Of a stretch of 64,000 nt of DNA, positions 10,576 through 21,072 are shown piece by piece (position 1 is the first letter of the stretch; the number at the start of each line of letters is the position of its first letter). Source of the stretch: Calvatia gigantea (lineage: Eukaryota; Basidiomycota; Agaricomycetes; Agaricales; Lycoperdaceae); assembly GCA_025093985.1 (NCBI GenBank), contig JACAAK010000001.1:2232001-2296000 (forward strand), read 5' to 3'. A program made the position numbers and the translations under genes. The notes below the pieces were generated by a model. The model saw only the letters and a list, made by a program, of their open reading frames with translations. It was not told the DNA's origin and searched no databases.

Positions 10576-13369
10576 ATGCGTACTTTGATTTTCTCCGTCT
10601 TCACGGCTTCTGTTTTCCCTCTCGTTTCTACCTTTTATCTGCCCGGTGCTGCCCCGACTAATTATCATGAAGGTGACCCAGTCGAGGTCTTTGTCAATGC
10701 CCTGACACCTATGCTGACTGGCAGTGACGACCCGAAACTTGTACGGAGTTTTCTGTTTCGATACGGATAAAGTCACTGATTTCTGTTGCAGAAATCCCTC
10801 ATCAACTGTACGTGGGTCATGTAATAAGCAATCAAAGGTGCCCAGTTTTAACTTTTATTCGGGATTAGATGATTATTATAGCCCTAAGTTCCGCTTCTGC
10901 GAGCCAGAAGGAGGTCCCAAGTCCCAGCCAGAGTCACTAGGTTCCATATTGTTTGGCGACCGTCTATTCAACTCGCCGTATGATGTGTGTACCCACCCGA
11001 CTTTCCCCAAACCTAACTGTCGCTCATACACTGTTAGATCAAAATGTTGAGGGATAACGGGACTTGCAAGACGCTCTGTCTTGTGCCTAACGTCACTGGA
11101 GAAGAGGCCAAATTTATCAATGACAGGATTAGGGATGACTATGCTATTAACTGGCTTGTGGACGGTCTCCCAGCTGCGGAGATGAAAGTAGATGTGCGGA
11201 ACCAAGACACGTTCTTTGACATGGGCTTTAACTTGGGTAACAACGAAGAAGCTTTCCAGGCCCAACCGGCGCTCAACAACCATTACGATATTGTTTTAAG
11301 GTGGGATCACAGAAATTGCTCGCTCATGGAAAGCTGACGCCATGGCAGATATCACAAACCGACACCGGACACATACCGCGTGGTTGGGGTACTTGTATGG
11401 CCTGCAAGGTGATTTAAGCAACGCATCATGAAGGTATGAAGGTCTAATATCTTGTTAGTATCGGTGGCCCGCAGACTGTTGAACCAAACTGTGATTCCGA
11501 CAACGCTGAGCCACTGATTCTCAAGGAAAATTTGGTTCAACCTATTCGGTATACCTACAAGGTTACCTGGAATGTGAGCCATCTTCCGTGCATTTCCCCG
11601 TCTACTTCTGACTAGTGAATATCAGGAATCCGAAACTCCATGGGTACGTTGATCCTTTGTCCCTGGAATTCTTTACTTGAACCATGGTTTCACAGGCTAC
11701 ACGCTGGGATAACTATTTGCATATCTTCGACCCCCGGATCCATTGGTTTAGTCTGATCAACTCACTGGTCATCGTTGTCTTCCTGTGCGTTATGGTCGGC
11801 ATGATCCTCCTCCGTAGTGTCTCGCGTGACGTGGGTTTTTTCATAAGTGTGAATTCTTGCTTTTTATATACTCGTTGCAGATTTCTAGGTACAATGCCAT
11901 CGACCTCAGTGTAGGTCATTTCTTTCAGGTGGAAAATCACGTTCTAAGACCCATTGCAGGGCGATGTTCAGGAGGACTGGGGCTGGAAACTAGTCCATGG
12001 GGAAGTTTTCCGAACTCCTCAAAACCCCATGATCTTATCTATCATGGTTGGGAACGGAGCGCAACTGATTACGATGGTTGGTGTCACTCTAGGTAAATCC
12101 AGAACAATTGGATGATTAGCAAATTTGACCCAATCATTTTGATAGTTTTCGCCCTTCTGGGTTTCCTCTCGCCTTCCAACCGCGGCTCTCTTGCAACCGT
12201 GATGATGGTTTGCTGGTCGTTCTTTGGATGGTTAGCTTGGGTATTCTTCGGTTTAAGGTGGCAACTGATGAACATATTAGCATCGGGGGTTACACTTCTA
12301 ACAGGGTTTATACCTCACTAGGAGGTATGGACAAGAGGAAGAATGCATTCCTGACGGCTACATTATTCCCGACGTGAGTCCCATACCTGGCTTCGAGAGA
12401 TGTTTATCGAACTCGGAATACCTTTTTGTTAGTGCAATCTTCATTATCATCTTCGTTCTGAATTTCTTCCTCGTCATGGCCGGATCATCAGGGGCCGTTC
12501 CTTTCGGTAAGCCGATCATTTCTGGCTGCGGTCGAGTATTTTTTTAACATCAACAGGCACTATGCTTCTCATTATCCTGCTTTGGTTTGGAATTTCTGCG
12601 CCTCTTTCCGCGATCGGAGCTTACTATGGTTCCAAACATGGGGTACATACTTCTCGATTCGTAGACCTCAACGTACTAAAAAATTTCTAAGGCTGTTAGG
12701 CATCCAGTTCGTGTCAACCCTATCCCGCGCCAGATCCCACCGGGCCCCAAATATCTGAAACCATGGGTATGTTTTTTTGTAGCCTTCGTAATGAATTTTG
12801 GACCAAACTGTACAGGTGGCGGCCATTTTGAGCGGCATCCTACCATTCGGTACGTGTCTGCTACCGGCCCTTTCCTCATCCCGAGCGCTGAAACCGCAGT
12901 ATTGTAACCGACAGGGGCCGCCTTCGTCGAACTCTACTTTGTTCTTTCCAGCTTGTTCGCCTCACGAGCATACTATGCATTCGGCTTCCTCGCTCTGACC
13001 GCTGGTGTGGTGGCACTAACGACAGCCACTGTCACGATCTTATTCACATATTTCTGCCTTTGTGCCGAAGAGTACAGGTGCGTGTTTCAGACTCGCGCTA
13101 CGATTCCGTTACTAAAAAGGTCCTTCACTCCACTCAGATGGCATTGGCGTGCGTTTTTGACCGGTGGAGGTAGCGCAATTTGGTTACTCGCTTACGGCTT
13201 ACTCTATTGGGCTTCAAGGATGTCTCTGGATTCATTATCTAGCGTCCTACTCTACTTGGGCTACCTCTTACTCCTTGCTCTTATGAATTTCCTTGTGACT
13301 GGGACTCTCGGATTCCTTGCGTCGTATTGGGCTGTACGCAGATTATACACCTCCATCCGTGTTGATTAG
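10576..13369 (+). CDS. Transmembrane 9 superfamily (EMP70/TMN) protein
   Basis: Nine-helix membrane protein of the Golgi/endosome EMP70 family, involved in sorting and surface display of membrane cargo. Roughly 640 residues in many short exons. A signal peptide ([20 protein letters not shown]) is followed by [15 protein letters not shown], typical of the family, and the large lumenal domain ([40 protein letters not shown]). The membrane half begins with [15 protein letters not shown] and contains [57 protein letters not shown] and YAFGFLALT. The cytosolic tail ends LYTSIRVD, whereas most family members end in a KxD/E Golgi-retention signal. The ATG at 10576 is the first in frame and gives the signal peptide. 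It converges on the TyrRS gene. Confidence 0.95.
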
Positions 13370-13560
13370 TTGTGCAGATGATGACAATAGAGCCGACCAT
13401 CGATTGACCAGATACGTGGTATTCTAGAGTGGCAAATCCCTCCATTCCTCAACTTACAACCAATACCAATAATTTCCCCTTCCCTGCTCGGAGAATCGCT
13501 ATCCGGTTGTCGATAAGGCTTGAAGGCGGGATATTATATTGGGCTTCTGCAACGGGCTGG

Positions 13561-15325
13561 TTATTGTAGTACAGCCCGCGAGATGAAATCAAACTCTTCG
13601 CGGCAGCTGCCAATTAAAATTAGACCCTTGGTCGGTGGCGGAATGATAGGAAGGAGGAACCCACCATTGGAAGCCACGAGACCATATTTCGCAGCAAGCT
13701 TAGCCACCGGGATTTCTAGGATTTCTTGGGAATCCAACAAGATGAGGCGAGGATCACCTTCCAAAGCGGACTTGACGTGTTCAGCTTTGAGGCCTTCGTA
13801 ATCAGATTCAAATAACATCTTGGTGAGCGTTTCCGCACGGGTAACGCCATCATCTGTATGATGAATGGAGGTAACGGACCGATCAAGAGGGGGAGATGAT
13901 GAGATATTAGGTCCGATCAGCGAGACAGAATGAGTGTCTTACGCTTGTGCACAAGTTCAGTGACCTCTGAGGCTAACCATCTTTGGGCAATTCGTCTCTC
14001 AGGGGCGAGCTTGGGAAAATATCGGTTAGTTCTCATCGTTCCCCTGATAGATTTCTGACATACTTGATGTTTTTGGACAATTTGACTGATGACGGATCCC
14101 GGAAGGAGGGTGAAAAGTTTGAGATACTTTTCAACGTCTGCATCTGGAACTTTTAAGAAATACTTGATTCAGAAATAGTGGTGATGGTCAGATTGTTGGT
14201 CGACCGAGTCAATTGGAATATGTCCCAAGAGCCGCACTTGATACACACCTGATAAAAGTCAAATATACTGGTGAGCTCGGGATCTAGCCAAACGGCATTT
14301 CCAGCGCTCTTGCCAAATTTCTCGCCGGTGGAAGTGGTGAGCAAGGGTGTGGTTAAGCCAAATGCCGAAGGTTCGGCTGCGGCCGCGCCAAGTTGCGTTT
14401 CATAACGTCCGATGAGCTCGAGGCCAGCAAGAATATTCCCCCATTGGTCGGAACCCCCTACTTGAATACTACAATTGTGGTGTTTGTGCAGGTGGTAAAA
14501 ATCATAGGCTTGGAGCAGTTGATATGTGAACTCGGTGAAAGATAGGCCTTGTTGTGATTCTAACCGGGCTCGGACACTGGGCAGGAATATGAACAGCATA
14601 ACAGGAAGAAGTGACGAACGACGAACCTCTCCCGGTTGAGCATGGTATTCACTCGTACGTGTTTGCCGACGTATTGCAGAAAGTCCAGCATGGTGAATTT
14701 CTCATGCCATTCAAGGTTGCTAAGAACATGGGGACTCCGTATAGGCGGTATGGGTGAACTATATTCTTGGAGCCGATCTTTGGCGTATTGAAGAGCACGG
14801 CCAAAGAAGAATTGTATGCTTTCCATGAGCTTGACAACATTATCCTCGACTTGTTTGATATTAGCCGGTTTGCGCTCTGTCATCCGCCCAGAAGGATCTC
14901 CGACTCTCCCAGTTGCCCCGCCTATCTTTTTATTAGGATGAGCATGGGCACATGTGAAATGCAGGAAGCGCACCAATGGAATGATTTGATGTCCCCGAAT
15001 TTGGAAATGTAGCAAAGTCATGAACGGAATTAAGTGGCCAATGTGCAAGGAAGAAGCAGTGGGATCAACTCCGGAGTACACGACCTTGCAACCAGAGCTC
15101 AGTGCTTGCTTCAACGCGTCTGGTCTGACAATTGCAATATTTAGCTTGGAGTTCGTACTTCAAAGAAACGCAAACCAGACACCTTGTAACATCTTGAATA
15201 AATCCCCGATACGCGAGGTCATCCAGAAGTGGAACATTGTGGAACGTGCGGTGCTTGACTAGGTTATTACATAGTTGAGGGAAGCAGCAAGTGCGATGGA
15301 GGCGTCTGGCGGACGAGAAAATCAT
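13561..15325 (-). CDS. MSY1: Tyrosyl-tRNA synthetase, mitochondrial
   Basis: Class I synthetase that charges mitochondrial tRNA-Tyr; bacterial type. Roughly 480 residues. The N-terminus MIFSSARRLHRTCC is basic and lacks acids, as expected of a mitochondrial presequence. Core motifs: VVYSGVDPTASSLHIGHLIP with the HIGH signature, GGATGRVGDPSGRM, SFTEFTYQLLQAYDF, IQVGGSDQWGNI with the tyrosine-binding QVGGSDQ, and KFGKSAGNAVWL, the KMSKS-equivalent. A C-terminal region with SALEGDPRLILLDS and KGLILIG follows, where the family has an S4-like RNA-binding domain. The stop is the TAA at 13561-13563; an extra terminal exon cannot be ruled out. The start ATG at 15323-15325 is supported by the presequence. 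The first intron joins DVTR to PDALKQAL. Its promoter is shared with RPS23. Confidence 0.92.
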
Positions 15326-15904
15326 CGCACTTGAGAGGCAGACGCGACCAAAAAATTGCGGTCACGTTTCGCTCCAGAGTCAATCCCATCACTTCTGTCA
15401 CTTCGCACTCCCGACGAACTCCAGGCGCTTCGATTACAGAATCTCAGAACCTTGCAGAAAAGCGCACAGATCATTCGATTGATGAACGAGTGCTGATGCC
15501 ACGATGGGCGGGTTGTCCGCGGCGAAATACACCAATAGATGGGTCTAGGCATTGAAAAGTAAAATCTAGACCGAAGAAAGTGGTCCAACTTCAAAGATAC
15601 TTCATTAAATATACACTCATCAAGGTCGTCTCCTCGGGGTGCACGATACCTTTGGCCACTTGGTATGTCCGCTTCGCAGCTTCTGGATAGCATAGTTCAT
15701 GTACTGTAAGTTACTCTTAGGACTACGTAAGGAGTGGCTATTCGTTCGACGTTGGTGCAGAGACACTGGAGTGTCACGTGAATGGGTAAAGTTATCAGCG
15801 GAGACTGCCGACGGCAGGAACTGTTACAGTTTTTATAAACAAGGTTTGAGAGAACCCGCCTGTCCAGCGTCCTCAAGCATCCCATCCCGACCTCCACCGC
15901 AAGA
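15326..15904. promoter_or_regulatory. Divergent promoter region, MSY1 / RPS23
   Basis: 579 bases between divergent starts. Open frames on both strands (for example minus 15322-15693) lack domains and look incidental. A TATAAA at 15834-15839 lies 66 bases before the RPS23 ATG. The last 40 bases are CT-rich, usual for ribosomal protein gene leaders. Confidence 0.45.
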
Positions 15905-16567
15905 ATGGGCTGTATGTCCTCCCCCTGTCCCTGCTCCCGTGTTCTTCATTGATAACATCCTATCTAGCTAACAAACCCCGTGGACTCCAAGCAGCCCGCA
16001 AGCTCCGTACCTCCCGCCGCGAGAACCGCTGGGTATGCCAAGGATTACCCTAACTGATTGATGACTTTCTTACCATCCACTTCAATTTCTAGGCGGATAA
16101 AGCTTACAAAAAGCGTGCCCTCGGCAACGTTTATAAAACATCCCCCACTGGAGGTTCTTCCCACGCGAAGGGTATCGTCCTTGAGAAAGTCGGCGTTGAA
16201 GCCAAGCAGCCCAACTCTGCCATCCGCAAATGTGTGCGCGTACAGCTCATTAAAAATGGAAAGAAGGTCACTGCGTTCGTTCCCGTATGTCTCACATCTG
16301 CCGGCACGTCGTCTGGAAGCACTGACAATTGACAAGAATGATGGTTGCCTGAACTTCGTGGATGAGAATGATGAAGTCCTTATCTCCGGTTTCGGTCGCA
16401 GTGGCAAGGCCAAGGGTGATATTCCCGGAGTACGCTTCAAAGTTGTCAAGGTGTCTGGTGTTGGTCTCCTCGCTCTATGGAAGGAGAAGAAGGTAGGAAA
16501 ATATAACAACCTCCGTTTTGGTGTACTTGACAGATCTTCCTCCCTGTAGGAGAAGCCAAGGTCATGA
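15905..16567 (+). CDS. RPS23: 40S ribosomal protein S23 (uS12)
   Basis: Decoding-centre protein of the small ribosomal subunit. Five exons (15905-15911, 15968-16032, 16093-16284, 16337-16492, 16550-16567) give 145 residues, the usual eukaryotic length. The first exon holds only two codons and one base, so the N-terminus reads [16 protein letters not shown] after splicing. Near-invariant blocks are [37 protein letters not shown] with the PNSA loop containing the proline hydroxylated in other eukaryotes, VTAFVPNDGCLNF across the third intron, and the basic end EKKEKPRS. High conservation makes the exon edges secure. Confidence 0.98.
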
Positions 16568-16880
16568 TATCCTGTAATTTCCTTGTCTCTTTCATCAATA
16601 CCATATGTGTTGCAAAACAGTTCCCTATGCCCATGCTGTACTGCTCTCCATGCCAATCCATAAATTACTATCGAGACCTACAGTCACTTGTATCATCAAC
16701 ATAAATTTCTCAAAGACTGTACTGCATCTCCCACTGTGAGAACCACTCCTAGAGACCTGTATTGTTCATCAACCAATCATCCCTATCACTTTACCACCCG
16801 AAGCGACGATTGATTCGAGTCTGTTTTGATAATCCTCCGATGACAATGGTCTAATTCCCTGCCTTTGTTTGTTTTTCACC
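16568..16880. other. Spacer between RPS23 and transglutaminase-like gene
   Basis: 313 bases holding the RPS23 3' end and the promoter of the next plus-strand gene. A short ATG frame at 16840 stops after four codons, just before the real start. No other feature seen. Confidence 0.5.
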
Positions 16881-18492
16881 ATGTCCATGGCCACCTCACC
16901 CCCTCGACGACAGATGCCTCCACCTCCGCCTCCACGTCGAGCAGCCCCCGCAGGGTGTAGCCAGCGTTGAAGTCGTGGCAGAGGATTCGCCCAAGCCGCT
17001 TAGCATTGCTGCTCGCATTGCAAACCTCCAGCTCAATCCACAACCACCACCAACTCACGGAGGGGCCGGGATCCCATCGACATCTAAGATTGGTCTTTCC
17101 GCATCTGTCACAGTAAAGGCACCATCGAAAATCTTTGCCCTCGTCCTTGCTGGCCTAGACCCAGAATACCTTTCCCAGTTGCTTTCTCGCCCACCTCCAC
17201 CCGTTCCTGTTAAACCGTACCAAGGGTCAATAGATGAATCTGATTATGGTCCACCTCCTCAGCTGCCGCCTCGACGACCTCCGCTAAGACGACCTCTACC
17301 CCCTCAATCGAACCACGATCATACCCTAGATGAAAATGGAATTCCGGACCCAGAAACACATCAGGATACCCATACCCAAGTGAGAGAAGAAGGATTATAC
17401 CAAAACTACGATTCCAGTGTCGACGCAAATGCCACCACCCAGACGAACGTTGTTCAGGAAGAGCCTCCCCCTAACGGTTTGTTTCCGGAAGGCACATGTA
17501 TCAAGTGCTATGATTTCTCATATGTGGACGCACATGCCGCACAATTTCTCCGTCAGTATGTCGCATCACTGGACGAACTTGCCGATAATCTCACGGAACC
17601 GTTTGCGTACGAAACGGAGAAGGCAAGGGCAATATTCACCTGGTTGCATCATAACATACAGTACGACACCCAATCGTTCTTCGCCGGGGCTGTAAAGCCC
17701 GCAACGCCAGAGTCGGTTCTTTCGTCCGGCTTGGCTGTATGCGATGGATACGCCGGGTTATTTGTTTATCTCGCTGAACTAGCGGGATTACAAGTGTACA
17801 AGGTATCCGGCCACGGGAAAGGGTTTGGTTACCAAGAGTTGGCTCCTGGCGAGCCGGTGCCGAGTATCAGCCACAATCACGCATGGAATTGCGTTCTCAT
17901 GGACGGTGAATGGAGGTTAATTGACGCAACCTGGGGAGCCGGGGCACTGAATGGATCGACTTACGAACAACGCTTTGATCCTTCGTGGTTCTCATCTTCC
18001 CCTGTGGAATTTGCGAAACGCCATTTCCCGTCCGATCCAACTTACCAGCTTCTTTCTGAGGAGGAAGGCGGTCCCGTTAGCTGGGAAGAGTATATTATGC
18101 GGCCACCAGGTCCGATCATTTTCAGCGATTTCCACAGGCTCAATTTTCTTGTTGATCTTCTACAACCCACATCAGATGCCATCGGGAGAGGGCAGACGGT
18201 GACCTTCACTTTGGTCAAGAGGTGTGAGCATATGTCCAATCATGATGCCGATAACTATGTCTATATCCTCCACTTCCCCGATTACAACGAACCCACCCCG
18301 CTTGAACCGAATGCGGAAGGAGGCTGGACTCTTACATACACAATTCCTGACCAGCCAACAGAGGTGTCATTATTATTTGTAGTAACGGTGGATGGGCGAG
18401 ACGCCAAAGGTATTGGCATCCAAGGGTTCAATAGTGCTGTGGATCGCAGGCCGATGACATTTGGGGGATTGGTCAAGTGGGCGGTAAGCTAA
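16881..18492 (+). CDS. Transglutaminase-like protein, Cyk3/kyphoscoliosis type
   Basis: Predicted 521-residue protein with a proline-rich N-terminus and a transglutaminase-like (papain-fold) domain in the second half. Exons 16881-16935 and 16982-18492 are joined over a 46-base intron; the main reading frame has no ATG of its own, which is why this exon is needed. Residues 1-150 hold poly-proline runs that could bind SH3 domains. The core has KARAIFTWLHHNIQYD, then a Cys in GLAVCDGYAGLFVYLAELAG, His in SHNHAWNCV and Asp in WRLIDATWGAG, the expected Cys-His-Asp order. A C-terminal beta-rich part (VTFTLVKRCEH) follows. In fungi such domains occur in the cytokinesis protein Cyk3, which also has an SH3 domain; I see none here. 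Whether it is enzymatically active is open. Confidence 0.82.
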
Positions 18493-18693
18493 TGGAATAA
18501 TGCGGATTTATATTGGATATCCATAAAAGTAACAAGGGGGATGAGGGGCTACAAAGAGTCATTGATATAGCCAGTAACAAAGGGGATAGGATAAGGAGAT
18601 GCATGTTGTGACGTTCCGCCGAATTCGGGCAACAGCACACTGATGAGGTATCCGGACGCGCCTAAACGAGATCCAGTCTCGGGTTGAGAAAAA

Positions 18694-20817
18694 TCACGGC
18701 ACAGCAATGCCTTGTTTTCCAAGGTACCTTCGGAGATCTGCGATCAACTCCAGCTGCTCCTCTGTGCTAAGGCCACTAACGATGGTTTGCAAAATCCCAC
18801 CCACCGTGACGTGATGCTCACGGATGAGGCTGCTATAGTAAACGTAGGTGAATACGCCCATAAGGAACCTGCCATGTCGAGTTAAAATTCGAAGGCTCGA
18901 AGAATCCATTCGGCAGGTACTCACTGGCAGTCCATCCGATCAGTCATGCCTCCATGCCCGGGGATGCTATGACCGAAGTCCTTGATATTAAAAGCACGTT
19001 TGAAACCGGAGGCGAAGAATCCGCCGAAGGGAGCGACGAGTGAAGCAAAACATGACATCAACAGGAGGTGCAAGTGGTAAGGAGCGTATGGAATCGCAAT
19101 GATCATACGGCCGAGCTTAGAAAGCACTTGTTAGGAACTTATATATGAGTCACAAGCTCAGAGAACATACCAGGGTGGACACGAAAGCAGCAAGAGGACG
19201 CCATAATGGCATCTCACGCCAGACAAAAACTGGGTTAGGCTTGCATTGAATCGAGTTCCAAGCACTGACACCCAAGTCATGTACGGGGCAAATCATGTAA
19301 TTGGACCGCATGAACAGGGTACCCCAGAAAAGTCCGAAAATCACGGTACTGAAGAAAGCACCGACGAAGCCTTCCACGGTTTTCTTCGGAGACAATTTAA
19401 TGAGGGGTGTACGCCCAAGTGTGATGCCCCAGATGTAGGCGAAGACATCATTGCAAATAACAAGGGATGCAGGCACCCAGAACCAGATTAAACCCTCAAG
19501 AATATTGTTGACGATGAAATGACTAAAGATAGATTTTGGTCAACCAGGCCCAAAAGTCATCATAGGGATATACCTCGAGACGACGATCATCAATAGCGTC
19601 ATATGTACCCAACAAAACAACCCGAACTGTTGTTTCAAAAATCCTTTTTGAAGGGACATAACAAACCCCATAAAACCAATGACGTAGAGAGTAAAGCTGA
19701 TGATACGATGATTTGTCGCAAAGGGTAGAAGTTGAGCATCGGCAAAAACCACGTGCTAGGCATATCGGTCAACAGCGGATGCAGGTTTAAAGGGTGGCGG
19801 ACGTACTTTAAAATAATAGATGATACTCTCTCCGTACAAGAAGTAGTTCGTAACAGCGAAGAAGTACCAGTTCAAGGTCTTGCTCCAAGGGTCCTTAACC
19901 TTAATTGCTCCTTTTCCTTGGCTCTCATTATCGGCCGTAGCGAGAGAAAAGAGAGCGGTAACCTCCCGATAAACGAGAGTTTGACAAAGCATGACGAGAA
20001 CAATCATATAGGCGTGACCCAAGGTCAGTAGTCCTGTAAGAATGAGTTCAAATTCAATCTCCTAATCAAAAACCGCAAAACACTCACCAATGAATCCCCC
20101 AATCATAATCAAGGTCCATATCGTTCGTGTCAGCACGTTCCGTCTTTTCTTTTCTTTTTCTGCTTCGGATGCAGGATTTTCTGACGGTGTGGGCTTTTTT
20201 TCAATGGGTGTCTTCGCCTGTGGTTTAGCGTGGTCTACGGGTTCGGCCTTGGGTTGAGTCCCCATAGCCTTCTGCGGCGCGTTGTCAGGGTGTTGTGGAA
20301 TTTTCTCCGGTCGAGGGACCTGGGGTTCAGAAGTAGATGGTTCTACCAAAGGTTCGGAATGTGATTCAACCGCGACCTCTCGTTCTGGTTGAAGTACAGG
20401 TTCCGGTGGTGTAGCGTTTGGCACGTCCGAATTAGCCTTTAGAGACGGAGGCTCAGGATTGGCAGCAGTCCCATTCAAGGCCGACTCCTCAGGAGGTAGA
20501 GGAGTTGACGTCGCTGACCTTTGGAACTCCGCTTCTCGCCGTTTTCTCGCCTCTGCTCGTTGTTGCTGCTTTTTCTCGATGCGCGCTTGCCGTGCAGCTT
20601 TCCTTAACGCAGATTTCGAGGGTTTAGTTTCCACAGGTGTGCTGTAAATAGCGTCAGAAATATGTGCCTAGGACCCAAGGAGTTTCTGCGCAATAACATA
20701 CCTGTCCTGGGGTTCCTCAATAAATTCCTCTTCTTCACTATCCTCGCCAGACTCAACATTAAGGGCCGCGAATGCTGTTGAGGTGAAGAGGCTGCGATTG
20801 TCGGGCTGTCTACTCAT
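18694..20817 (-). CDS. CDS1: Phosphatidate cytidylyltransferase (CDP-diacylglycerol synthase)
   Basis: ER membrane enzyme converting phosphatidic acid and CTP to CDP-diacylglycerol, the precursor of phosphatidylinositol, phosphatidylserine and cardiolipin. Roughly 600 residues. The catalytic half is clear: several membrane helices ([53 protein letters not shown]), then [20 protein letters not shown] with [14 protein letters not shown], and the signature [21 protein letters not shown] with [16 protein letters not shown], including the metal-binding D-x3-D. The C-terminus is LGKQGIAVP. The start ATG (20815-20817) is in good context. The N-terminal 200 residues are a charged, low-complexity extension ([18 protein letters not shown], then Pro/Glu/Ser-rich) much longer than in yeast Cds1. 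It lies tail-to-tail with the transglutaminase-like gene. Confidence 0.95.
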
Positions 20818-21072
20818 GGCTGAACGGTAGCGTGAAGGTCGTGTTGCTCAAGGGCTTCAAATACGTGACACGTGATCGGTGTTTCGTTGACGCATGACGC
20901 TCTGGTGACAAACACGGAACACCCCTTTTCAGTGACGCAAACAACTTTTGAATTCTAGTGTAACGAGACTCGTCAACAGTGTGTGCTCCAATATACTGGG
21001 AGCAATCAGCAGAGACAGAACTATGGAAGGAATAAATACTAAAGATCTACTTGATATTACACCATGGACACC

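Noticed and set aside
15322..15904. Open frames on both strands between MSY1 and RPS23
   Set aside because: No domain, some with TTG starts, and they occupy the expected divergent promoter.
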